64,000 nucleotides of DNA from Linyphia triangularis. Its lineage: Eukaryota > Arthropoda > Arachnida > Araneae > Linyphiidae. A program made the position numbers and the translations under genes. A model generated the notes under the pieces. That model was not told the DNA's origin. It worked only from the letters and a program-made list of their open reading frames with translations, and ran no database searches. The DNA lies in NCBI GenBank assembly GCA_963978545.1, contig OZ021730.1, positions 8,315,796-8,379,795 of the forward strand, in the 5' to 3' direction. Position 1 is the stretch's first letter; each line of letters opens with the position of its first letter. Of the stretch, positions 10,835 through 19,221 are shown in pieces.

Positions 10835-12187
10835 ATGGAAACTAAAAAATCTCCCGGCCTTGGTGGAGCCTTTAATCCGCCAAACAAAACAAATCCTGCA
10901 AAACGACCATCGGATCAAACACCTGACGACAACAACGCAACTAATAAGAAACTTTCCACCAGTCTTCCTACCTTTTTCATTATTCAATCCACAGATCCAT
11001 CATTTAAAACGAAGTCTCCCTTTTTTATTCATAAAGCTGTGCAAGGAGCAATTGGCGACGTTAAAACCATAAAAAGGCTGCGATCGGGAGATCTGTTAAT
11101 TGAAACAGCTACTCCCCTTCAATCCCAATCTCTCAATAAACTTACAATGCTTGCAACCATACCAATCTCAACAACACCACACAAAAGTTTAAATAGCAGC
11201 CAAGGTGTAATCTCAGAACCAGACCTTCAACATGTTGATGAGGACGAGCTCGTCTCTGAACTCTCGAGTCAGGGCGTGACTCGTGCTCATCGCATTACCA
11301 TAAAACGAAATAATGAAATATTAAAAACCAAGCATATCATTCTCACCTTTAATAGCCCTGTCCTGCCACCTAATATTAAAGCCGGATACCTGAACTGCCC
11401 CGTCCGCCTATATATCCCGAATCCGTTGCGCTGTTTTAAGTGTCAACGGTTCGGGCATTCTAAAAACACCTGCAATAGGCCGGACACATGTGCGAAGTGT
11501 GGTAGCGCTGACCATGCCGATCGGGACTGCACCGCAGATGCCCATTGCGTAAACTGCAATGGTGCTCACCCTTCGTTTTCCCGGTCGTGCCCCGAATGGG
11601 AGCGCGAAAAAGAAATCCAAACAATCAAATCCACTCGCAATGTGTCCTACGCTGAGGCAAGAGCACTGGTTCCTAAAAGAACCAGTCAAAAAACTTACTC
11701 AGCTGCAGTTCAGCCCAAACCATTAAATAGCTGTAGTACTCAGACAGATCTCTCATATCCTTGCCAATTCCAAACTTCTAGTTCCTCTAAATCCAATAGT
11801 TCAACCAAACCCAATACTGTAACAACTGCAATCCAAACTAAACTTGTCAGTAAATCTATTAAAATTCAACCAACCAACCAATCTCAAACTACAATTGCTA
11901 AACAAGTAACAAAATCCACAACTAAACCCGGAGAAGCCCTAAAACTTAAGGTTCTCTCCAAAAACAAAAAAAACCCTGAACCTGAAAACAACCAATTGCC
12001 CTTGCCACAGAAAACTACAAAAGTAAAACCAAATCATAATAAATCAGATTCATCATCGGATGAAGATGCCATTTCAGGGTTATCAGATTCCGGTGAGATG
12101 GACGTAGAAGTGGGTTTGGAGACGCCTATCAATCTCCAACCTAGGAGCAGGTCAAGGGAAAGGCTGACAGATATTAATATATCTTAA
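10835..12187 (+). CDS. LINE-A ORF1, zinc-knuckle RNA-binding protein
   Basis: This gag-like protein of 450 residues would bind the LINE transcript and form the ribonucleoprotein particle. The first half contains a block conserved in LINE-C, -D and -E (FFIxK...IKxLRSGDxLIET), probably an RRM-like fold. It is followed by three knuckles near residues 200-250: CFKCQRFGHSKNTC, CAKCGSADHADRDC and CVNCNGAHPSFSRSC. The C-terminal third is Lys/Thr/Ser/Gln-rich and disordered-looking, with an acidic end. The frame is intact. ORF2 follows directly after its stop. Confidence 0.9.
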   Translation: METKKSPGLGGAFNPPNKTNPAKRPSDQTPDDNNATNKKLSTSLPTFFIIQSTDPSFKTKSPFFIHKAVQGAIGDVKTIKRLRSGDLLIETATPLQSQSLNKLTMLATIPISTTPHKSLNSSQGVISEPDLQHVDEDELVSELSSQGVTRAHRITIKRNNEILKTKHIILTFNSPVLPPNIKAGYLNCPVRLYIPNPLRCFKCQRFGHSKNTCNRPDTCAKCGSADHADRDCTADAHCVNCNGAHPSFSRSCPEWEREKEIQTIKSTRNVSYAEARALVPKRTSQKTYSAAVQPKPLNSCSTQTDLSYPCQFQTSSSSKSNSSTKPNTVTTAIQTKLVSKSIKIQPTNQSQTTIAKQVTKSTTKPGEALKLKVLSKNKKNPEPENNQLPLPQKTTKVKPNHNKSDSSSDEDAISGLSDSGEMDVEVGLETPINLQPRSRSRERLTDINIS

Positions 12188-12198
12188 AATTCAGTCTC

Positions 12199-15100
12199 CT
12201 TTCTTGGAATTGTCGCGGTTTCCACCACAATTCGGTAGACATAAAACATCTAGTTGATGAACATAAACCTGTTTGTATCTGTTTGCAAGAGACGCTCTTG
12301 AAGCCTTTTCAGAGCTCTCTTGTTAGGGGATATAGTCCTCTCCGGAAGGACTATGTCAGCGGCGACAGAGCTAGCGGTGGTGTCGCTATATTTACATCAA
12401 ATAGCAATCCATCCACCCCGCTAACGCTCTCGACCAACCTTCAAGCTGTTGCTGTCAGAGTCGCCATACACCATCAATTAATTACTGTCTGTTCTATTTA
12501 CCTCCCCCCTAATCTTAATATCAGACAAGCAGATTTAAACAGGCTTTGTGGACAGCTTCCTCCCCCTTTTATTATGATGGGGGACTTTAATGGCCACAAT
12601 CCTCTTTGGGGTAGCCCAGACATCAATAACCGTGGAAGGCAAATCGAGAAGTTAATTACAGACCAACATCTCTGTACATTTAACAACGGGCAACATACAT
12701 ACTTCCACGCCCCATCGAGGACTTTTCATGCCATCGATCTCGCCCTGTGTTCACCATCTCTTTTTTCTGATTGGACGTTTTTTGTGGAAAATGATCCTTT
12801 CCACAGTGATCATTTTCCTGTGGTCCTAAACTACCAAGGAAGTTTAAATACTCCTGTAATCCGCCAACCCCGATTCATCATCGAACGGGCGGATTGGGAT
12901 ATGTTTTCTTCTATCGTTTCTCTTTCTGACGAGATGGTTGACCAGGATGACATCGATGTAGCTGTGCAATCTGTCACCAACGCCATTATTGAAGCTGCCC
13001 ACCTTGCCATACCTGTATCATCAACAAAACTACCGAAACAATCCAAACCGTGGTGGAACAAAAACTGTAGACTTGCCCATAAAAAACAAAAAAAATTGTG
13101 GAGTATTTTTCGCAGGTACCCCACTACGACAAATCTTGTCAATTTTAAAAGGGCACGAGCTGAGGCGCGTCAGATCCGCCGCCGAAGCCAGAGGGATTCT
13201 TGGAGGAATTATGTTAGTACCATAACTTCCTCAACGTCTTCCAAGAGGGTCTGGAACAAGGTCAATAAGATCAAGGGCCGTTATCCAAATTACTCTATCT
13301 CCATCTTAGAGAGCCATCAGGGAGTTGTTTCAGACCCTAAGGATATTGCCGATACTCTTGCCGATGCATTTGCCAAGGTATCGAGCAATTCCAATTACAA
13401 AGAGCCGTTCGCATCGTATAAGCTTCGAGCTGAGAGAACAAAGTTGAATTTCGCTTCTGCTTCTTCGGAAGGTTATAACTCCGATTTTACTTTGGCTGAG
13501 TTGATACAAGCATTATCTGGTTCCAACAATTCTGCTGTTGGGCCAGATGATATACATTACTCCATGCTTAAACATCTCCAGCCACTCCAGCTCAAGCTTT
13601 TATTGAAATTGTTTAACCGTATTTGGCGGGAGAATACATTTCCTGCTAACTGGCAGCGTGCTCTTATAATACCAATCGTAAAACCTGGTAAAGACCCCAA
13701 GAATCCCTCAAGTTACCGCCCTATTGCATTAACTAGTTGTCTTTGTAAACTCCTGGAGAAACTAGTTAATGCACGTCTTTTATTTTATCTTGAATATAAT
13801 TACTGTCTATCTCGGTTCCAGAGTGGTTTTCGCCGTGGACGAAGCACTATTGACAACTTGCTCCTCCTCGAAACTTCAATTCGGGAGGCTTTTGCCAAGC
13901 GGAACCATTTGGTATCTGTATTCTTTGACATGGAGAAAGCGTATGATCGTACTTGGAGATATGGTATACTCAAGGACCTACATGATTTAGGTCTGCGAGG
14001 AAATCTACCGCTATTTATTGAAAACTTTTTAAAACGAAGAATCTTCCAAGTACGAATAAACTCAATATTATCTGACGAGTTCATACAAGAACAAGGTGTC
14101 CCCCAGGGAAGTGTGTTGAGTTGCGCACTATTCATCGTCAAAGTTAACAGCCTTTTGACCTGCTTACCACCATCAGTGTCAGGGACGATGTTTGTTGACG
14201 ATTTTCAGATGTCTTGCGCCTCAACGAATATGTCACTCATAGAGAGACAGCTTCAGCTGGCTATCAGGAGAATCACAGACTGGGCAAACCAGAACGGGTT
14301 TACGTTTTCAACTGAAAAGACCGTTGCCATGCACTTCTGCAGGAAACGTGAGCTTCACAATGACCCAGAGATTTCTTTAAATGGAGTTCAAATACCCATT
14401 GTTTCTGAAACCAAATTTCTTGGACTTATATTTGACTCTAAGCTCACGTTCCTGCCACATATCAGACATCTTAAATTGAAGTGCAACAAAGTCTTGAATC
14501 TCCTTAAAGTTCTCTCTAACACTTCCTGGGGAGCTGATACCACCTCCATGTTAAAGATATACAGGTGCCTGGTCCGTTCCATACTTGACTACGGCTCGGT
14601 GGTGTACGGATCTGCCAGAAAATCGGCATTAATGCTCCTGGATCCTGTTCACCATTTGGGTCTCAGGATCGCATCAGGAGCATTTAGTACATCACCGGTG
14701 CAGAGTTTATATGTGCTTTGTCTGGAAGCCTCTCTTGGGCTGAGACGGGACAAACTTTGTTTAAAGTTATATTTTAAAATAAAAAGTCACCCCTCTCATC
14801 CCCTTTTAGAACACATTTTTAACCCTTTACATCAGCGACTTTTCAACTCACGTCCATCTTGTATACCGTCATTTGCATTACGAATTAACTCCATTCTCTC
14901 ATCTCATAATATTGACGATTTTAGGATACGTCCTATCTCATTCTCCATTCCACCATGGCATCATCATCAAATTATTGTTCTTAATATTTTTCAACATTTT
15001 AAAAAAAGTTCTACACCGGACGTTGCTTTTACAAGTATATTTTATTATCATAGACATCATTTCTCTAATTTTAAGTCAATATATACGGATGGGTCGAAAA

Positions 15101-15873
15101 GCCAGGGGCATGTCGGAGCTGCTGCAGTTCATGACAATACCATCATGTCCCGAGAACTGCACCATAGCAGCTCTGTCTTTACAGCTGAGTCTCTGGCTAT
15201 TCTATTGGCCTTGCAGTTTATTTTAAAGCAAGGCCATAGTCAGTGGATTATTTACTCAGATTCGAAGAGTTGTTTAGATGCTCTAAGTAATCCACTGAAC
15301 CAGACCCATCCTTTTATCTTAGAAATTTTAAAACTTCATCTTACACTTTTAAACAGAAATTTTAAAATCCTTTTTTGTTGGATCCCAGGTCATGTGGGGA
15401 TCATGGGTAATGAACGCGCAGATTCCATCGCACGATCAGCAAGTGGACCTAGGAGCACTTGGCTCTGCCCTGACGACGCATATAAAGCTTGTGACACTGC
15501 TCTGTCTCTCACTTGGCAGGCCATGTGGGATGCACAGACAGCTAACAAGCTGCGTTCGTTTCAGCCCTTAATATCCGGATTTGCGCCCATCCAGCAATCC
15601 AGGAAAAGGGAAGTGCTCCTAACTCGTTTAAGAATAGGCCACACGCGTTTTACCCATGTGCATCTTCTGCTGGCAGAAGATGCCCCCACATGTAATACCT
15701 GTGGTGTCATTTTTTCTGTTTTTCATGTTTTAAATGAATGTCCATCCTTTAATACTATCAGACATCGACATTTTAAATCCAATCATCCTTCACTTTCATG
15801 TATTTTATCTTCACCTCCCCACGAAAATCTTTTTAATTTCTTACATGACATTGGTTTTTATCATTTGATTTGA
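12199..15873 (+). CDS. LINE-A ORF2, endonuclease-reverse transcriptase-RNase H
   Basis: This enzyme nicks the target, copies the LINE RNA and probably removes RNA from the hybrid. The N-terminal AP-like endonuclease has SWNCRGFH, LQETLL, MGDFNGHNPLWGS and SDHFP. The reverse transcriptase follows, with QSGFRRGRSTIDNLL, FFDMEKAYDR, QGVPQGSVLS and the catalytic FVDD near residue 665. RNase H has YTDGSK near 960, an Asp in YSDSKS and WIPGHVGIMGNERAD near 1061. A C-terminal CNTCG...H...C knuckle-like motif follows. Homology starts at 12199 but there is no ATG there: where LINE-D has ATG-TTA-TCT-TGG, this copy reads CTC-CTT-TCT-TGG. The first ATG is at 12283, inside the endonuclease. Otherwise the frame is open to the stop. 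Confidence 0.9.
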   Translation, partial: LSWNCRGFHHNSVDIKHLVDEHKPVCICLQETLLKPFQSSLVRGYSPLRKDYVSGDRASGGVAIFTSNSNPSTPLTLSTNLQAVAVRVAIHHQLITVCSIYLPPNLNIRQADLNRLCGQLPPPFIMMGDFNGHNPLWGSPDINNRGRQIEKLITDQHLCTFNNGQHTYFHAPSRTFHAIDLALCSPSLFSDWTFFVENDPFHSDHFPVVLNYQGSLNTPVIRQPRFIIERADWDMFSSIVSLSDEMVDQDDIDVAVQSVTNAIIEAAHLAIPVSSTKLPKQSKPWWNKNCRLAHKKQKKLWSIFRRYPTTTNLVNFKRARAEARQIRRRSQRDSWRNYVSTITSSTSSKRVWNKVNKIKGRYPNYSISILESHQGVVSDPKDIADTLADAFAKVSSNSNYKEPFASYKLRAERTKLNFASASSEGYNSDFTLAELIQALSGSNNSAVGPDDIHYSMLKHLQPLQLKLLLKLFNRIWRENTFPANWQRALIIPIVKPGKDPKNPSSYRPIALTSCLCKLLEKLVNARLLFYLEYNYCLSRFQSGFRRGRSTIDNLLLLETSIREAFAKRNHLVSVFFDMEKAYDRTWRYGILKDLHDLGLRGNLPLFIENFLKRRIFQVRINSILSDEFIQEQGVPQGSVLSCALFIVKVNSLLTCLPPSVSGTMFVDDFQMSCASTNMSLIERQLQLAIRRITDWANQNGFTFSTEKTVAMHFCRKRELHNDPEISLNGVQIPIVSETKFLGLIFDSKLTFLPHIRHLKLKCNKVLNLLKVLSNTSWGADTTSMLKIYRCLVRSILDYGSVVYGSARKSALMLLDPVHHLGLRIASGAFSTSPVQSLYVLCLEASLGLRRDKLCLKLYFKIKSHPSHPLLEHIFNPLHQRLFNSRPSCIPSFALRINSILSSHNIDDFRIRPISFSIPPWHHHQIIVLNIFQHFKKSSTPDVAFTSIFYYHRHHFSNFKSIYTDGSKSQGHVGAAAVHDNTIMSRELHHSSSVFTAESLAILLALQFILKQGHSQWIIYSDSKSCLDALSNPLNQTHPFILEILKLHLTLLNRNFKILFCWIPGHVGIMGNERADSIARSASGPRSTWLCPDDAYKACDTALSLTWQAMWDAQTANKLRSFQPLISGFAPIQQSRKREVLLTRLRIGHTRFTHVHLLLAEDAPTCNTCGVIFSVFHVLNECPSFNTIRHRHFKSNHPSLSCILSSPPHENLFNFLHDIGFYHLI

Positions 15874-15963
15874 GTAAGTTGTTTATCTAATCTTCGACTT
15901 TTTATATTTTTATCTCGTAAATGACTCTTTTTAATCAATTTTAAAAATGATCAACGAATGGTT

Positions 15964-15996
15964 GGCGCAGTATGGCCCATGTGTTGCCCTTGCGCC
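15964..15996 (+). other. Conserved 3'-terminal LINE hairpin
   Basis: A 33-nt block begins GGCGCAGTATGGCCC and ends TTGCGCC. GGCGCA and TGCGCC form the outer stem. It is identical in LINE-C and nearly so in LINE-B, -D and -E, and it is followed by the (CCAA)n tail. In LINEs with a stringent 3' requirement this is the part the reverse transcriptase recognises; that role is inferred here from conservation. Confidence 0.8.
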
Positions 15997-17252
15997 GTTA
16001 AACTCCTACCAACCAACCAACCAAGGATTACTAAGCAAAGTACTAGTATGCGAGAGGCGATATCTGCAAAAGAAAGATTGGTTGTCACCCTTCGCTTTCT
16101 TGCATCAGGTAACTATTTTCGTATTTATCATTGTAATATTTAAATGTTATATTATTTTTTATAGTATTATATTCGTCATGTCGGTGTTGTGTTATATATT
16201 TAAGTATGGAAATTATATAATACTAGCTATTCAATAATCTACACTAAAAACTGACATTAAATCTAGGTACCTTTTAAAATAAACTTGCAGTATGTGGATC
16301 ATTCTCCTCAGAACGCTTTATTTTAACCATGTGAAATCAATAAATGCTATGGTAATTTTTTTCTTTCATACAACTTATCAATTACAATTCAATTACGACA
16401 TTGACAAATATCGCCCATAGTTTTTCCATGGATTCAAGTTCACAGACCTGATGATTTCCTTGTTATTGTTTAGTTCCTAATTGAAATTTAGGTTTATAAT
16501 ATATGTGATTAATAAATTGATGTCTGTACTACTAATATTATCAAATAAATAAATATATAATTATTCTTAACTAATTTTATCGTGACCTGCTAATAACGGG
16601 CTGCTAAATAATTAAAAACTGCTGTCCACAGATATGATGTGTCACTATTGCGACAAGAGGTATTACATTAATTGCAATGAAAGTACTACTCATAAAAGTT
16701 TTTTACGCAAGCATAACTTTGCTTAACGTACCTTATAGCTAAAAATTTGGATATCAAGGAATAAGAAATGAAATTAAAATACTGATAAAGCAAGCCACTC
16801 TGAGGTTGCGACAGTCCACAGACATGACAAATCTTGTTGTGGATGTATTTTTTTAGTTTTAAAAAATAATATTTTAAAATTTATATTACTTGTTTTGATT
16901 GCATTAAAATATATTCCGTGGTTAACAGAAATATCCAATATATCTAGTGAGGGAAAGCATTGCAGCGAAAAAAAAGTGCGTTTTACGGCGAATGTGTGTA
17001 AAGAAAACGGAACGTGTGTAAAGTTATGCTGCTGGAAACCTGATTATTTTTGATTACTTGGTTGAAAGCAAAAAATTTCATATTATAAACCATCCACATA
17101 AATTTTCGGGTTGCGGCCCTTAAAATATTGTTCTATTGATTGCTGAATTTCAAAATTTTGAGACTGTTTAGTGTCATTCTATATTATATGTTATTTTATA
17201 GTTTAATAATTTATTATTTTTTATTTAACTAGGTGATTCCTATCACTCATTG

Positions 17253-17436
17253 CCGACCAAACGGTATAGTGGTTAGCGTGCTAGCTTCTGGACCGCGAGG
17301 TTGCGGGTTCGAGTCCCGTGTTGGCATGGGTGTTTGTAAATGTATGTTGGCTTGTCTAATGACGAAATGTTTCGGCGCATTATAGCCCTCGTGTTGCTGA
17401 CGGCGCCAGATAATCTGAATACAACCAACCAACCAA
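17253..17436 (+). mobile_element. tRNA-derived SINE, copy 2
   Basis: The head ACGGTATAGTGGTTAGCGTG resembles tRNA-Asp/Glu A-box sequence, and GGGTTCGAGTCCC is a perfect B box, so a Pol III promoter is present. The body is followed by a hairpin (GGCGCATTATAGCCC ... GGCGCC) and a (CCAA)n tail. Flanking cctatcactcattg at 17239-17252 and 17437-17450 is a perfect 14-bp duplication. It sits in exon 2 of the Harbinger A transposase. Its 3' third aligns with the LINE 3' hairpin (see findings). Confidence 0.93.
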
Positions 17437-17653
17437 CCTATCACTCATTGATGTATGCCTTTAGAATACCTGTGTGTACTATCTCGAGAATAGTTCCCCA
17501 AGTTTGTGCAGCATTGTTTGAAACTCTGAAGTCTGAGTATTTGAAGGTAATTTCTAAAATAATCTTAGTTTTACATGCTTCTTCCTGTACTTATAAGCTG
17601 GAAAGTAATGGAAAAGGGAATGCTGTTCCTTTATTTTTTTTATTAAAAGAGTG

Positions 17654-17829
17654 GGTACTCTTCTGTTACCTAGGTACCAGTTGCCAAGACTAAATGTTTA
17701 CTGTTTGTTATAGCAACTCTATGCCAGTTTGTAATATGAATTATAAGTGATTTGAAGGTTGTTATTTTGGATGAGTTGGGTCTCCACTTTGGCGGTTTTC
17801 ATCTGGTGCCTGGCTAACTGAATAGTACC
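17654..17829. mobile_element. hAT-type MITE, copy 1
   Basis: The ends are inverted: GGTACTCTTCTGTTA at the left against GGTACTATTCAGTTA read from the right. A perfect 8-bp duplication aaagagtg (17646-17653, 17830-17837) flanks it, the length typical of hAT elements. It is 176 bp with no coding capacity and lies in the second intron of the Harbinger A transposase relic. A related copy with the same end sequence is at 42551-42836. Confidence 0.75.
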
Positions 17830-19039
17830 AAAGAGTGTCTGAATTTAATTAGTATTCTCCTGAAATTTTTCATTTGTTGATAGTATCAACTACCTTTTAA
17901 TATATTTCTGAAGTACTGTTTGTAAAATTATAGATTAAATAAAAAATATTTTGTACTCTTTAAGTGCCAAAAAAGATAGTAAAATATTTAAATTATTTTA
18001 AGAGGTATTCAGTTGATAAAGGTCATATTGTGAATGTCAACCAAAATCGTCAAGAAGGATAGAAGTGAAACAAAGTTGATAAAGGAATGTGTGAGACAGG
18101 CTTTCATGTTAAAAGTATGACCCGTTTCATTCATCCAAATTGAAACAAATACGCAAGATGTTGTGGATAATCTTCCCTTAATAAACTTAACTAATTGCAA
18201 CACTGCAAAGATACAAGTTTCCTGGCTATAAGATTCATCAATGGATCATTCAGTAGCAAACAGCCTAAATCAATTTGAAAACCAGCCCTAACATTCAAAG
18301 AAAACTGTTATGTCTAATCCCACATGTAAAACTCATTTATGTATTTTCAAAAATTTGATCAACCACTTTCAGGGTATCCTGTATTACATTATTTTAAATT
18401 TCATTTTCGTAAATTAAGGTGTTTTTACTTTTTACATACCCCTGCAACAGAAGAAGAATGGGTAGATGTGGCTCACCAATTTAACGAGCAATGGAATTTC
18501 CCCCATTGTCTTGGTGCACTAGATGGAAAGCATGTAGCGATACAAGCACCAAAGAATTGTGGGAGCATTTATTTTAATTATAAAGGTTCCCACAGCATTG
18601 TTCTTATGGCAGTTGCTGATGCTTCCTACAAATTCCTGTACTGCAACATTGGCTGCAATGGACGAGTTGTAGATGGTGGAGTATTTGGCAACTGCTCGCT
18701 ATCTTCTGCCTAGGAAGATGGATCCTTACAATTGCCAACCTCTTCCCCACTAACAGGCAGGACAAAGAACTGCCCTTATGTTTTTGGCAGATGATGCTTT
18801 TGCACTCAAGCCCTATATGATGAAGCCCTACCCTCACAAGAATCAGCCAGCATTGAACAGAGTTTTTAATTTTAGGCTATCGAGAGCTCGAAGAGTAATT
18901 GAAAATGCGTTTGGCATCTTGGCCAATAGATTTAGAGTTTTAAGAGGGACAATTAATTTGCCACCGGATGGTGTGACGAAAATTGTGTCCGCACTGTGTG
19001 TGCTGCTTGTTTGTTTTGTTTGTTTATTTGTTGTTTTAT

Positions 19040-19072
19040 GGCGCAAAGGCAACACAAGGGCCATGCTGCGCC
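19040..19072 (-). other. Conserved 3'-terminal hairpin of LINE-B
   Basis: On the minus strand it begins GGCGCAGCATGGCCC and ends TTTGCGCC, differing at a few positions from LINE-A but keeping the outer GGCGCA/TGCGCC stem. It is retained although the ORF2 subfamily is distinct. Confidence 0.75.
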
Positions 19073-19221
19073 AAATAAACGATAAAAGAATCTAGAATGG
19101 GTAATGAGTTATAAATAGATGAAGATAAGATATGATATAATAAAAGGAATAAAATGTGTTAAAACTCATTTTAAAAAATGAGGTAGTTTAAAAGGTTTAA
19201 AACTAGATATGAACAAAAACA

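Larger units (their letters stand above)
10212..16020 (+). mobile_element. LINE-A, full-length non-LTR retrotransposon
   Basis: It has a 5'UTR (10213-10834), ORF1, ORF2, a short 3'UTR with a conserved hairpin and a (CCAA)n tail. It is flanked by ccaaggattactaa at 10198-10211 and 16021-16034, a 14-bp target-site duplication whose first bases merge with the tail. The insertion splits exon 1 of the Harbinger A transposase. The domain order endonuclease, reverse transcriptase, RNase H puts it in the RNase H-bearing group that includes I, R1 and LOA elements; I cannot settle the clade by eye. Confidence 0.92.
9961..18997 (+). pseudogene. Harbinger A transposase (HARBI1-like), split and degraded
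   Basis: The product would be a DDE nuclease that cuts and pastes Harbinger DNA. Exon 1 begins at ATG 9961, with a helical N-terminal region, and reads ...LLFLVGPRI before LINE-A; it resumes at 16035 and ends at donor GCATCAG|GTAACT (16107/16108). Exon 2 (from 17233) is split by SINE copy 2 and ends at TTGAAG|GTAATT (17546/17547). Exon 3 (from about 18450) holds GALDGKHVAI (first Asp), LADDAF (second Asp) and ENAFGI (Glu). Damage: stop codon TAG at 18711-18713, a frameshift near 18780, no clean acceptor for exon 3, and loss of the C-terminus where LINE-B begins near 18998. It cannot make a full protein. Confidence 0.85.

Noticed and set aside
17257..17330. Possible tRNA gene with good A and B boxes
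   Set aside because: It is the head of a SINE: the body, LINE-like 3' hairpin, CCAA tail and 14-bp target duplication follow, and a diverged copy exists at 7148-7320. A proper acceptor stem cannot be formed with the flanks.
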